DNA of 64,000 nt from Flammula alnicola (GCA_015499995.1 JADNRV010000043.1:284811-348810); one strand, 5' to 3'; positions 27,918-40,596 are shown, counted from the stretch's first letter. A program made the numbers and translations. Notes: a model not told the origin generated them from the letters alone.

Positions 27918-28169
27918 TTTGAGACATTTATTTTCTTCGAGTAGTGTTTTGATATGCAGTGTTATTTCTTTCTGAGAATCGAGTCGTTTGTCAATTTACG
28001 CAATAACATAGAGCAAGATGACGTAAGAATGCTCGGAGTGCTGCCGAGTCCATGTATGTCAAGACTGAGCAATACGTAAGGCCACATATGTGCCCCCTCT
28101 TCTTGATCCTAACAATCATCTTCAGCGTCTTCGCTTTCACGACCTACTCTACGCGTCTCTACTCAATTC
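27918..28169. other. Short intergenic interval
   Basis: 3' end of glucoamylase 2 and promoter of the SYLF gene; no feature recognised. Confidence 0.5.
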
Positions 28170-29211
28170 ATGTCTGTCCTCGACAAGTTCCGCAAAGGTG
28201 CCCAGAAAGCTGGTGTTCAAGCTACGGCTTTCCTTCAAACCAGCGGCACAAAGGTAGCTTCTGGATCGCGGGACTTCGTCCAGACCTTTACATTGCCTGG
28301 AGAAGCGGAGAAAGCTGCAAAGATTTTGGATAGCTTCCTGGGTACTTATTCACCCTGTTTATATTTCCCTCTTTTCCCTTATGACACGTATTCAACTCCT
28401 CTCCACAGCCGATCCAGACCGCCCCGAGTCGGCGCTTAATGCTATCCCCAAGGCTGTCCTACAGCGAGCTCGAGGTAAGTCTCTATAGGATAGGGTAATA
28501 TGCCTGTATAGCTCACATTTTCCTCTATGCCCTGCGTTCTTCAGGTCTCGCCATCTTCCAAGTAGTCAAGGCTGGCTTCGTTTTCTCAGGCAAAGCCGGC
28601 TCTGGCCTAGTCATTGCTCGGCTCCCTGATGGATCCTGGTCAGCACCGTCATGCATCGCTACCGGAGGTGTGGGATGGGGTCTACAAATAGGCGCAGACA
28701 TCACCGATTTCGTGATCGTGCTCAACAGTGAGGATGCTGTCCTTGCGTTCTCAATGGGCGGCAATGTCACCATTGGCGGGAATATCAGTGCGGCCGCAGG
28801 TCCTATTGGCACAGGAGGGAGTGTGCAGGCGTCGCTTGCCCATCCTGCGCCCATGTTCTCGTATTCCAAGTCAAAGGGTATTTACCACGTCTTTTTGCAT
28901 CATCTTCGGTCACTGACATGGTATGACTCGAACCGTCAGGATTATTCGCCGGCTTATCATTGGAAGGGACTGTTCTTATTGAGAGGAAGGATGCCAACCG
29001 CGACTTCTACGGATCTCCTGTACCCGCACGTGATATCCTAGGGGGTCGTGTTCCTCCACCTGAAGTCGCGTCAAGACTGTATGAGATCATCGAGGCTGCT
29101 GAGGGGCTCGATGAAAGCGGCTTGCCAGAATCTGCTTACGTTCCCTCACCTGGTGGTCATATGGGCGTGAACGATAACGATATGGTCTTTGATGCGGACA
29201 GTCACCACTAA
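28170..29211 (+). CDS. SYLF-domain (Ysc84-like) protein
   Basis: Four exons: 28170-28341, 28409-28474, 28545-28877, 28940-29211; 280 aa. The core reads IPKAVLQRARGLAIFQVVKA, GFVFSGKAGSGLVIARLPDG, WSAPSCIATGGVGWGLQIGA and DFVIVLNSEDAVLAF, which is the SYLF/DUF500 pattern (GL-A-F-V-KAG, SG-GSG-V--R, G-GWG-Q-GA, D-V-VL). It continues to LFAGLSLEGTVLIERKDANRDFYG, the usual end of the domain. SYLF domains bind phosphoinositides and, in yeast Ysc84/Lsb4, actin, at endocytic sites. There is no SH3 domain C-terminal to SYLF, so this is the short SYLF-only form. The N-terminal 60 residues look like an amphipathic helix region. Confidence 0.9.
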
Positions 29212-29471
29212 GGAGCATAGGTTCCCGATATTCTCTTCAGTGGCTCATTTTCCGACTCTTCTGAATATATCTGTACTATTATATATGCGGCGCCTTGGAT
29301 TCGTCTCCCTTCATCACTCGATTTTATACTTCATTGAATCATTCGCTTTCATTGCCTCAATATCACCACAGACCCATATGGATGTGCACGCCTTCAATAT
29401 AATTATTCTACGATGATTAAGCAAAAAAAAAACGATTATGGTACAACAATAACGTGCAAAGCATCGAAGAA
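29212..29471. other. Short intergenic interval between convergent genes
   Basis: 3' ends of the SYLF gene (+) and the phosphodiesterase gene (-). Includes an A-run near 29423-29432. Confidence 0.5.
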
Positions 29472-31596
29472 CTACAAATATTGATCCCAAAAGCCAACAG
29501 TGCCATTGTTGCTCGCCGCATGACAGCCGATACCCAAGAGTTTGATGACAAGATTGTAAACTTCCACATTTTGGAAGGGTTGCATGACATAGGTGTCATC
29601 AGCGGTCGAGTGCCAACCTTTCTTTGCACGGGCAAAGTGGGACCGGCGCTGGTGTTGTGCTTTGACTTGGACGGAGAAAGGCCCATGAGCGACGAACATA
29701 GCTTGCATCGAGAGCTCCTCATTATCATATCCATGGTTCTGTTTCATACAAGAGTCAGATAACGGCGTGTAGGGACCATGATTGAATTGTACGAACGCCT
29801 TTGCTCATGGGATCATCACCATTTGGATTTGTGGTTAAGACGTATCCAATCTTGGGCACGATATAGATCGGCGCAATGCGCTCATTGTGCGCGAAGTGAT
29901 ATCTCTCTGGCATGGTTTCGTGCGTGTACACGTCGAACTTCTCCGGGTTCTCATCAGACGCCTTGAGGAGCGCCTCGAGGTGCCGCGAGACGTTGGCTCC
30001 GCGATGGAACCTTAGTCCCATGGATGGCCAGCCGTCCTCGTGCTCGATGGCCTTGAGTCCCTCGTCGCCCAGGATTTCGTTTATGTAGACCTGCTCTGGG
30101 TGGCTGGTGTCTGTCATCCCGTGGTCACTGACGAACACGATATCCACAATATCCGTGAGATTCCGCGCTGCGAGTGAATCATGGAGGTCCTTTGCGAATG
30201 TATCCACTTGTACAAGTGTTTTCTGGATTATGGACGAGTCAGCCGTTGTATTCATGGAAAGGGCAATTTAGAAACATACATTAACCAATTTGGAGTTCGG
30301 ACCAGTCGAATGCCCTGCCTGATCAAGAGATGGTTCATAGGCTAAGCAAAGGCAAATGTTATATGTAAATTAGGCTTTCGATAGCGTTCACCTCTTACCC
30401 ATGATTAGTTGGGGTCTTTCATCAAAAGGAAGGTCGATCCAATGCAAAATTTGTTCGAGCTTCTCTCTGAGAGGCACCTTGTTCTGCAACGAGAATGAGA
30501 CGTGCTGAAATGGTTCATGCTTGAAAGTCGATCACCTTCCAAGGAACAAAGTACGTCGGTTCCGCCCCGGAAGACGTTTGCCAAGGACCAGGCCTATTTT
30601 ATTGAAGTCGATAAGGTTTTCTTGGTCGACGGATAAAATATGGCTACTTACCACATAAGGTTCGCCGTGATTACTCCTGCTTTCTCAGCAGTCTCCCACA
30701 TCTGTTACTGAATCAGAACGGTGCCCTCTGCGACAAGGAAATGGCACATACAGGCTCTCCTAACCAAAATGCAGGCTTCTGAGCGGACGATACCCGACTG
30801 TAGTGGAATTCTTCTTGTGATACTGGGTCCCAAAAGTTCTAAAGGCTCGTTAGCTAAAGCAGTATCTACTTTGAATAAAATGCGTTACATTCGCCACTAT
30901 CCCATGAGATTCAGCATGAAGACCAGTCCTGTTTCATGTAAGCCAATAAACAAGAGAAACAGGTTTGCAACGTACATCAAGGCCCAGTGATTCCTATTGA
31001 ACTGTTATGATGAACTCTATCGAATGCGAGCAGCAACGAATACTCACGGGAATGTCAAAGTCTGTGCAGGGCTCATGCGTAAACGATAAGGCTTAAGAAG
31101 GACGGTTGAAACTTACCGGAAAGATGGGTTTCATTGCCTTGGCTCTCAATCCTTTCTTACTGAGATTCAGCAGGTGTGGTGTAAGGCCACGGTCTAGATA
31201 GTCTGCTCTGTATGTGGATTTAGAACGACGACATCAACGGGTAAAGGGCAGCAGAACGCACCTCAACCCATCGATAGAAACGATAACAACAGTACGTTTA
31301 AACTCCTGTGTGCCATTAGAGCTTAACGATTGCGACGAAAAGGAGGCTTGTTTTGCTCTTCGTCCAGAAAATAACACAGTGCGAGCAAAAGTCCCGGTTA
31401 CCAGCAGTCCGATTAGCACAATTGCCGTTGTGGTTATCTTTCTTCGCGACCAGGATTGGGGCTGTACGTCATCTTCCTTTCCGATAATGTGGTTCTCCGG
31501 GTCGTCGTCGTCGACATGGAGAAGACCTTTCCTTTCCTCGTCCTCGAGATCCCTAGGTAGTGCTGAATGCTTTGAGGTCGAAGAACCTGAAGCCAT
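29472..31596 (-). CDS. Type II membrane nucleotide pyrophosphatase/phosphodiesterase
   Basis: Twelve exons on the minus strand: 31596-31262, 31207-31117, 31061-31048, 30993-30976, 30928-30889, 30838-30752, 30701-30652, 30593-30536, 30483-30399, 30341-30280, 30222-29797, 29738-29472; 510 aa. Exons 3 and 4 are only 14 and 18 nt. Short N-terminal cytosolic segment, one membrane anchor KITTTAIVLIGLLVTGTFA, then the alkaline-phosphatase-superfamily fold: VVIVSIDGLRADYL (metal-binding Asp), KPIFPTLTFPNHWALMTGLH (nucleophile Thr in the F-P-T-x-T-F-P-N-H motif), FWLGEPMWETAEKAG, EPSLDQAGHSTGPNS (metal-binding Asp and His), FVSDHGM (Asp-His pair) and NHGYDNEELSMQAMFVAHGP. Such enzymes cleave phosphodiester or pyrophosphate bonds of extracellular nucleotides. 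All expected metal ligands are visible. Confidence 0.9.
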
Positions 31597-32788
31597 GAGG
31601 TTTGCTGGACGAGTGCCTTACAATGGTGGTGAATGTTCCGGCTGAATCGACAAATGATATGTCGTGTAGATAATGGTGTAGAGAGTAAGTATAGGAAGTG
31701 AGTCAGTGCCAGGTCAGTGCCAAATGGCCACAGGTCAGAGGAGTCTGTGCAGGTGAACCCTGGTGCCAAGCCGAAATTGGCTATGTATGTACGTAATCCA
31801 TCATGTTCCCACACAGTCTCGCGTCCCTTTTGCTCACCTGCTTGGCGCTGAACGACACAAAGCCCTCGCACCCTTGAATCGGCCTGATTCACGCCAGACG
31901 ACCAGTTGGAAGAAACGGTATCCATTCAAGATCTGTCATCATGCAGCTGACTTTTCAACCAGTCTCTTTTAAATTTGTCGTCGAGAGCCTTTGATATATG
32001 ACCAATTCCCCCTTGCGTACCAATATTTCGTCTCCGAAAAGCAACATGAACTGCGTCCTTTGGAGTTTATAATCTCAAGGAAAACATAATTGTTCATTCA
32101 CTACTACGTCCGGGCCGATTCATTGAGTATCTCTCGGCTTCATTAACCCAGATAATAACCATCAGACCGCAGAAGCCCCTCAGAGCATGCGCAGGCCACC
32201 GCACACTATTACCTGCTGTTGCGGTGGCTCTCGATGTCCCGCAATCCCGGACGAATCAGTACAATGGGGGATTCGGTGGCAAATCTTTCTATATTAAAAC
32301 AATATCACCAAGAAACCAACAACTCTCTTATAAGTTATTGGGAAGATTTGCACCTTAACAACCGTCGAATCGTTCTTCAGGACCTTCACTCTATTTCACA
32401 CCCAAGTTCAACGTTCCTGCCCACTTATTTCCTTTGGCCAGCTTGGATATCGTATGAAATAATTGTCCTGGAAACAAGAGTGGGAATGTCAATGACCTGG
32501 CACAAGGTCCAGGCTGAGGGCGAGGTTCCATCGGAAGACGCGTAGCGTTTCGACCATATAAAAGCCGTCTCCTCTGCAGTCCTTTCCTCATTCCACTACC
32601 TTCTTTTGCCACTCAAGACAGGTTCTTGTTAGATTTTTCCTTGTCTCTCTTTCGTGCGTATACGCTAGCATCACCCAATTCGCTGTGTGCTTACATTTCT
32701 ACAGTCGCAGGCGTTCTTTTTTCGACTTTGATTGTATTCAGCAAAACTTTCCTTACTCCCTTTCATAAAAGAGTTTTTTGTTGTCAAA
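31597..32788. other. Intergenic between divergent genes
   Basis: Promoter region for the phosphodiesterase (-) and the secreted protein (+). A TATAAAA lies at 32557-32563, about 225 bases before the start codon at 32789, leaving a long 5' leader. No gene recognised. Confidence 0.5.
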
Positions 32789-33965
32789 ATGTTTCGCAAT
32801 CTCGCCACAGCCCTTACCATCGTATGCTCATTGTCGACCACGCTCGCTGCTCCAGTTCGACGCGAAGTCCCTCAAGGTAATTGACAGTCTTGACAGCTTC
32901 TTTCATTCCCACATTCCTGATCATTTATAAATATCCTGTAGAGCATTCTCATGAACAATTTTTGACCACCGTACGTACCAGCCTCGCGGTCAATAATCCC
33001 GCTGGTATTCAAGATCCTGTCTTTGGTCTCCTCGGGAATGCCGCTGCCATTGCTGGGGCAGGAAAAATCACTGTAAGTGGAAGGCCTAGTTCAAATCAAG
33101 GCACAACACTGACTTTGAACCCTGTAGGACGCTACTTGTCTCCAACAAGCAACTGCCGACCAGGCTTTCACGAACGCCAAGGCTGCTGGAGACGTGAATG
33201 GTCAAGTCGCAGCCCTGATCTACCGAGCGCTAGAACGGAACTCTGGCTCGGTTGGACTCGTTACTGCTCCGTGCACCAGCATCACGGCTGTAAATCCTGA
33301 AATTGCCGCCATCCAACAACACCAGGTGCGTATTTAAAGCCATACATAAATACGACGAGGCTCCGACCTGATACGACAACCACCCCAGGATCCCGCATCT
33401 ACTAACGCCGCCGCCGTCAACAAGGCCATCGCTCTTGAACTCGCCAAGCAGATCGCTGCCGTTGGTGGTAACCCCCAAGATGCGCTGAAATCTGGAACGT
33501 TTGCACCTGGAACCTTGGGCGATCCGACAGGCAAAGGAAATACGTGCGATGTGGCTACCGACCCCGTGGGCTGCATATTCACGCAAAACCTCTTGGTGCC
33601 AGATGCCACGGCGGCGGAAATTGACGCTGCGGTTGCGGGCGTTAGCACCGGCGCTGCCAGTGGCGGTAACGCCGCTTCAGCGTCGACTGTTGCGTGAGTT
33701 GTTTTTTAATGTTGCTCGACTTCTTGATGCCAAAAATAATCCTACCACAGTGCCGCGACTGCGACGACCGCCGCTAGTGACGCAACATGTCCTGGGGGTG
33801 AGTTTTACTTATTAGCAAATGAATACACGATATTGAAGGTTTGACATACAGCTACGACCGTGACTGTAACCGTCCAAGCTACTGCTACTGCTACTGAGGC
33901 CCCTGCGTGAGTAGCATCGGTCCATCTATTCCAATCAATTACATGCTAATTTGTGCTCTTCAAGG

Positions 33966-33996
<31 letters not shown>

Positions 33997-34323
33997 CCGC
34001 TACAACTGCTGCTGCTGCGTCAGGTAACCTCCAGACCTTTACTGGTGCCCGTGAGTAATAAGTCTCTTTCATTCTGGAGATCTTTTCCTTATTTATACAT
34101 GTTAGTTGGAGGTGCGACTGCACCTGCGGTGACAGCTGGAGGCCGTGGCTTCCTGGTTGCCGGTTCTGACTCGTTCCTCAACTCTGCTGCTGCCCTCGGC
34201 CGCTCATGCGACATTCAGCATAACGCATGCGCCAACGTCGCAAACTCTGCTGCGGGCAGGTCAGCAGGGCTCTCTACCGGCCAGTGCGACACACAGAACA
34301 CCCAATGTCATGCTGCTATTTGA
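32789..34323 (+). CDS. Secreted Ala/Thr-rich protein with Cys-containing C-terminal domain
   Basis: Eight exons: 32789-32876, 32942-33072, 33128-33325, 33389-33693, 33751-33797, 33852-33906, 33965-34050, 34106-34323; 375 aa. Signal peptide MFRNLATALTIVCSLSTTLA. The N-terminal region has two Cys-bearing blocks (DATCLQQATADQAF and GKGNTCDVATDPVGCIF). A low-complexity Ala/Thr linker encoded by three short exons follows, including nine consecutive Ala codons, mostly GCT. The C-terminal ~75 residues (FLVAGSDSFLNSAAALGRSC, QHNACANVANSAAG, GQCDTQNTQCHAAI) match a Cys-patterned domain that I recall from many basidiomycete secreted proteins of unknown role. Function unknown. Confidence 0.78.
33965..34020 (+). 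repeat. GCT/CTG trinucleotide tract coding for poly-Ala
   Basis: An imperfect (CTG/GCT)n run inside exon 7 of the Ala-rich secreted protein; it encodes most of the poly-Ala linker and is likely length-variable between strains. Confidence 0.8.
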
Positions 34324-35163
34324 ACGCTTCAACGACCCTTGACATATTCGCGTGTCCGCAGGATTCATGTATCGTTAGTTTCGCACAGGATGTCCAGGCC
34401 GGTTTCTCTGGGCTCCTAAACACCTTGACATTTAACTCTCTTTTCGGAGTATTTACCAGCAAAGTTTTGCTGTTTACCTTCAATTGTATTTTTACGTGAT
34501 TTGTGGCAATAATTACCCAAGAGGAGTGCTCTCATTTTCAGTGCGCGAACATGCCAGCCAGGTTCCCTTGTCCGCAATTTCGGACAAGCGCAAATGTTCC
34601 TGGATTATTCCCATACCAATAATGCTTATCGCTAGTTAGTAAAAGCGACTGTTCGATGTCATTATTCATGGCACATCTTCGGGAGGCTGTATGTTGTACC
34701 GATTTTTTCTTGTTCGAAGCAACGAGTGTAGTTCTCTACTTGAAATTGTTCTGGTAGGGCACTTTGTAGCCCGTTGGACCGACGTTGGGTTGGACTGAAA
34801 TTACTTCATTTAGTTTCAAGATTGTAACGCACATTTGTTCCCAATTGCAAATTGAACCCATGCGTGCACGTCGTACAGTACTCCCACACAGGCTCACATG
34901 TCGCCATACGCTCACTCTCCTTCTTCTTGCCGTAGTCACTCTTGGCCATCAGATTCACGCGGTTCACGTCATAAAGGACTTGGCTATCCAACTCGATGTC
35001 CAGATTAGAAGACTTTGGGACGGTGGCATGTGCTCAGGATGTAAACGTGCCTCAAGGCCATCCTTCAGAGCTTTTACTTAAACTCTATGTTTTCGATGCT
35101 TGACAGGTCATCCAGTGGACGATTACCTCTTCTCGCGCAGTCTTTACTGCAGTTGAGGCCATC
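34324..35163. other. Intergenic, no gene recognised
   Basis: 3' region of the secreted protein gene and promoter of the nuclease gene. ORFs on both strands around 34736-35081 overlap each other and show no domain. Confidence 0.5.
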
Positions 35164-37419
35164 ATGGCAAGATTATCCTCTCTTATGTTCTGGACGACTT
35201 ATGTCGCCGTCGTTTCATCGACCTCAGTTACAGATATCCAAGGAATTGCCTGGCTTAGTCCTCTTGCTAGCCAAACTGTTCAAAATGTAACCGGTTTGGT
35301 GACGGCAAAGGTAAGGCTCCTTCTGATCTACAACTACCATAGGTACTCATCGCATTCTATCCTAAAGGCATCCAATGGTTTTTATATCGCAGGAGAGAAG
35401 TCCGATGACATACGCGCTTCAAATGGCTTGTTCATATTCTCAAGCTCTTCTTCTGTATTGAAGTCAGTGTCCGTTGGAGATTCCATCTCGTTGAGTGGCA
35501 AAGTGTCAGAATTTCGTTCTTCCTCGTCGCCCAACAATCTCTTTACTACTGAGCTTGATTCTCCAACCAATATCACTGTCTTGTCTTCGAACAACACCGT
35601 CACTCCGGTCGTTCTTGGAAAAGATAGGAGTCCGCCAACCCAACAATTCAGTGCCCTAGATGTTGGTCCTGACGGATTCCTGTCTGTTCCCAATAACAGC
35701 AGCAGGATCGACTCCGTCAATGCTACCCTTCAGCCAGATAAATTCGGCATGGATTTTTGGGAGAGTCTCGAAGGACAGCTGGTGACGATTCCCAAGCCCA
35801 TTGCTACTGCTTTCCAGAATAGTTTCGGCGAGTTTTGGGTATATGGAGATTGGAATACAACAGGAAAAAATAGTCGTGGTGGTCTCAGTATTACCTTCGG
35901 TAAGTTTTCATGTCTACTTTCCTCGACTTGACTCATGCTTATCTCTCGTCACAGGCCCTGATGGTATCCCTGATGGGAACCCAGAGACTGTTATCATCGG
36001 CTCACCACTTGACAAAACTAAAAATCCTCAGACTGCTGTTGGAATTGGTCTGACAGACATTACTGGTATTGTCGTTTACCAGTAAGAATATTTCCATGAC
36101 ATTGCGATTTCAAAATTCAATGCTCCTATATCGCAGGTTTGGCTTCTTCTACGTTCTTCCTCTTACAGCGCCGACGATTATCTCTACCCCAGACCCGACT
36201 ATCCCTGCGTCATCCATCAAGCCGGTTCCAAACGATTTCTGCACGGTAACTTTCGGCGACTACAATGTAGGTGCTATTTCTAAGCTTTATCACTTTGTTA
36301 ACGATCCTCTTCAAAACAGGTCGAGAATATGGCCCCTACCTCAAGCCATCTGCCCACCGTTGCTGGTCATATAAGTCACCTTCTCAACACTCCTGACATC
36401 ATGTTCCTGCAGGAGATCCAGGACAATTCTGGACCGACTGACGACGGCACTGTCGATGCCAATGTCACCCTCACTAACTTGGTCAATGCCATCGCGCAGA
36501 TCAGCAATGTAACCTACCAGTTTGCCTCGATCAATCCTGTGAACGATCAGGATGGAGGACAACCTGGAGGAAATATCAGGACTGCGTTCTTGTGCGTCTT
36601 TTACCCTCATAGCCAGCTGGACGATGAACCAAACAATATTTGCAGGTATCGGCCCGAGAAGCTGAAGCTGGTTGGTGGCTCTCCTGTTGGTGGCTCTCTC
36701 GATGTCACCGGAGTTACTGGCGGCTTCCTGAATCCCAAGCTGAGGTATGCTATTGGACTACCTAGAGCCTTAGAGGTATCGATTTTTTCATCTAACTCTT
36801 TGGTCTTAGTTTCAACCCAGGCCGCATTGATCCCCTTAACGGTGCATGGAACTCGACCCGGAAGCCTCTCATTGCTCACTGGGAAACTAAATTCGGACAA
36901 AACCTCTTCACAATTAACGTCCATCTTAGCTCCAAGGACGGTAGCAGTTCTACTCAGGGTGATGCAAGGCCGCCTGTCAATTCGCCCATCGATGCTCGCA
37001 CTGCGCAGGTCACTTCCATTGCAGTGAGTCCATATATGCAACTATTTTGATTCGAGAGTCATCAACTGATTAATGACTTGTGCTTTTAGACCTTCGTCGA
37101 GTCACTTCTGCACAAGAATCCATTGGCCAACATTGTCCTTGCCGGAGACTTCAATGAATACGTCCAAACGCGATCGGTGTACAAGCCTATCACCTCTCTC
37201 CTGACAGAAATCGATGAGGTCGCCAAGATCCCTGTCGTAGAAAGATACAGCTATGTATTTGATCAGAACTCACAGCAACTCGACCATGCTCTCGTTTCAC
37301 TTGCCATTAAATTGCGCGGGGTGGAATTCGAGCATGTCCACGTAAACAACTGGTCCCCTTCACTCAGTGTTCGCGTCAGCGACCACGACCCATCTGTAGG
37401 ACGGATCCGTATTTGTTAA
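35164..37419 (+). CDS. Secreted NucH/ExeM-like nuclease of the EEP superfamily
   Basis: Eight exons: 35164-35310, 35368-35899, 35955-36081, 36137-36266, 36320-36591, 36646-36744, 36810-37023, 37090-37419; 616 aa. Signal peptide (MARLSSLMFWTTYVAVVSS), an N-terminal OB-fold-like domain with VTAKASNGFYIAGEKSDDIRASNG and VGDSISLSGKVSEF, and a C-terminal endonuclease/exonuclease/phosphatase domain. Active-site motifs are visible: VTFGDYNVEN, IMFLQEIQD (Glu), TINVHLSSKDG, IVLAGDFNEY (Asp-Phe-Asn) and VSDHDPSVG (catalytic Asp-His). This layout matches bacterial ExeM/NucH extracellular nucleases, which degrade DNA outside the cell. A scavenging or biofilm/extracellular-DNA role in this fungus is inference. 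The organisation, with the OB domain before the EEP domain and no C-terminal anchor, is complete. Confidence 0.9.
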
Positions 37420-37691
37420 GAATGTAATGTGACAAGCGTCACTCGCCCTCAAAGCTTCTACTCTCAATGCATTATACCCAGTGTATCCTATGGTACATAT
37501 TTTATCACAACCACGATATGCATATTATGTAACGACTGGCCATGAAGAGCAAGTTCCATCACAGGTGAGGATAATGACAGAATGGGGAAAGACAAGGTAA
37601 GTACCAACCGCAATTTAGAACCTTATCAATTCTCATTGCCAGCCATTAAGCCATTGAAAGCCTGAAAAAAGACACTAATCGATGATCAACG
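37420..37691. other. Short intergenic interval between convergent genes
   Basis: 3' ends of the nuclease gene (+) and the PLK4-like gene (-). Nothing else recognised. Confidence 0.5.
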
Positions 37692-40596
37692 TTAACCATG
37701 ATTCGAGTTAGATTCCAACTGAATGTCGCATCTATCGTAGAGATATATGAAGTCCTCGAGAAAACGAACATGCTTTTCAACTTCCGGGTGCGAATACTGG
37801 TCGGAAATCTTGCACCTGCAGGAGTGTTAAGCCATTTCTTCAAAACAGAAATACACTTATAACATACCTGATTGTGTCGCCGTTCAGTGACGACAAAGAG
37901 AGGTGATTTTTGTGAAGGTCGGCCTCGAGACAAACACCATCAACAAACATAATCTGATATTTCATATCTTTAGAGGCGTCATGGCCATGGTATCGAATGC
38001 ACCAACCAACCGATGAGAGGTATCGTGTTTCGCTGAGAAGGTCTTGTATGCCGATCAAAGAGGATTGTTTGATTGTGTGTGGCGCAGGCGGAGAGGCATC
38101 GACCCTCAGGGCTGAGGATTTTACGCTCCCAAGTGGCGATGATATACCCTGGATCTTCTGGGGCCGCAAGGGAATTTTGACCGAGGATAGCGACAGCGGT
38201 AGTTCAGGCAGCGTGACTGAGCTGATTTCAGTACGAGTCAAATTATTTTTTGTTGATGAGTGCGGCTCTTCGAATTGTTCGCAAATTGGCAAAAACTCGG
38301 ACAATAACCCGAGGCCCTTTTTTGCTAGTGCGCTAAGATCATGAGAAAGCAGAAGAGTAGAAATGGTGTCCGAGTCGTGGCAGGTCCTGCATTCTTTTTT
38401 CCACTCTGTATCCCGTTTTTCTGTGAGTTGCTCCGCGATTTCAACAAAACGCCGTTGGCGAGGAAATCGAATTCGCATAATGGGCGGCCGATCTTTGGTT
38501 TTTGGGCCACGAATCCTCGCCTTTCCTTCTGAGGATTCTTCCCCGTATAATGTAACTTCAATATCCGCCAGAGGTGAGTTCGACATAAGAGTACACTTTG
38601 CGCTGGATTTATAAACCGACATCTGTTAAATGGTTAAGAACTGTCCCCGTACTAAAGTGAAATTTACTGACCTGAGGAGTCTTTTGTTTAATTTGGTCAA
38701 TAAAATGGGCAGCATCGTTATATTGTTTCCAATACGAACAAGGTAGGACGTTGATGTTGTACTGCTGGACGGGCTCCACTAAACAGGATGGGACGGAGAG
38801 ATGAGGGGCACTGAAAATTTTGATCTTTAGACAAGTCAGCAAGCAAACATTAAAATTTGAGTATAAAACGCTCACTGATACCCCTTGGGGATCAATCAAC
38901 AGGACTTGATCACCTTTAAGTCCTTGACGTCGCTGGTTCTCGCGAAAATCGACGAGGAGAGAATGCGATGGTAGAATGGTGATACTTCCGGTTGCAAGTT
39001 TATGTGTTTTTGGAACGAGTGAAAGAGTTTCGACAGGCAGCGGCCTTGTCGTTCCGATAGGGAGAGACGACATATTGACCGAGGAACGTCCGTCATAGTC
39101 ATTATTTGGGCCAGCTGTGACCTGCTCTCTTCTCGCAAGAGGAGTTTCGGCAATCTGAAAACTACAAGGGCTCACTTCCCACTTCTCATCCTCAGGGCTG
39201 GCACGATTTCGTTTAACAGAAGTAGATACCACATCCTTCGAAGATGTAGATTTCGTAGAAAGAAACTGTTGCAATGGAACATTCGTGATATCTTTGAGGA
39301 TATGGCGTTCTCGACTCGGCTGCTGAAAAGATGTCGCATATCTGAGTCTTAAAGGCGGTTTCAAAACTTCTGATAGAGCCCGCTGATCGTGCCCTGAGGA
39401 GAGGAGAGGAGAGAAAACACGAGATGAGCTGAACTGCAAATGCTTATGGGAAGCGGAGGTTTCCTGTGGACGTTCCGAAGAGAAATCGAGGTTGGTGGCG
39501 AAAGAGCCCATGGTAAAGTAGGGGTGCTTCATAATGTCATCTGCTTTCAGGCGCTTCTCCATCGTCTGGTTAGAATCTAGTTAGAAAAGGTTGAAATCGC
39601 ACTGAGCCTGAAACTATGCTCACCGAAGCAAGAAGAGAGATCACTAGGTCCTGCAGCTCAGGCGACCGTCTATTCAACACCAGAGGCATAATTTCGGGAG
39701 ATAGTTCCGGTGGGTCATCATTTGCACCCTGTGGCAGAACACGTAAGGAGCTGTGTCGTTTCGTAGGCATGGACTTACGTCAATGCAAGAATAAAGCACG
39801 CAACCAAAAGCCCATGCGTCGACTGCGCAGTCGTACAGAGAGGGAAATTTCAACATCTCACTGGACAAATGTATAAATTACTTTGATAGTCGCGACGAAA
39901 ACTACTCACGGAGCTGGATGGGTTGCGAGTGTAAATGGCTGTGAGAACAGTTTATCTTCTTGATACAAATAAACAGCGTGCTTGAAATCGCATATTTTCT
40001 GAACATACAAGAATATTTTAATTAGTTCTTGAGCCATTTTAAATACCGGCAAGCCTACCGGCTTAAATCCTTCAGCCAGGAGAACGTTGGAGGAACAGAT
40101 GTTACGATGGATGACTCGCCCCTCTTTCAGATATGCAAGAGCGCTAGCGATGCCTTTGGTAATGAGACGAAGCTCATTTTCGGATAAAACGGGAGGGTTA
40201 CGCGAGGAGAGTAAATCACGGAGGTTTCCTTCTGGGCAAAGTTCAAGTATATGGTAGTCGATGTTCGAGGAAGATACGACGAAATGCAGCGCAGCGATAT
40301 TAGGATGACAGAGGGATTGATGCAGTGAGACGAAAGGTGCGCCTTTTTCTGGTGGTATAAACTTCTTAAAATTATCAATCTTTTCTTCAGACTATTTTTC
40401 ATTCTCACTCACTCTTTTTAGTGCTAGTTGTCGGCCGCGGAGACGACCTCGGGTGCTGATAGCTTGGTACACAACGGTGGACCCGCCATGTATGATTTGT
40501 CGAACAAAGCGGTAGTTCTAATAAAATGTAAGAATAAACACTCGGTTACATCTAGCGACTGACTTCTGAAAGGAAAGAAGGAAGCTGATCTGACAT
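37692..40596 (-). CDS. PLK4/SAK-like protein with a degenerate (probably inactive) kinase domain
   Basis: Ten exons on the minus strand: 40596-40564, 40517-40413, 40391-40059, 39998-39910, 39860-39779, 39728-39624, 39565-38876, 38824-38672, 38622-37868, 37815-37692; 822 aa. The N-terminal ~290 residues form a kinase-like domain: YRFVRQIIHGGSTVVYQAIS (Gly loop), LALKR (VAIK Lys kept), VIHRNICSSNVLL (catalytic loop, HRD replaced by HRN), CDFKHAVYL (DFG replaced by DFK), DAWAFGCVLYSC, then ADDIMKHPYF. A ~200-residue linker leads to LLVDFRENQRRQGLKGDQVL and FSAPHLSVPSCLVEPVQQYN with ALHFIDQIK-like QIKQKTPQ, which resemble the PLK4 cryptic polo box, and to a C-terminal polo-box-like segment (GWCIRYHGHDASKDMKYQIMF). 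Loss of the catalytic Asp and the Gly of DFG suggests a pseudokinase. The PLK4-like assignment is by pattern, without a search. Confidence 0.78.
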
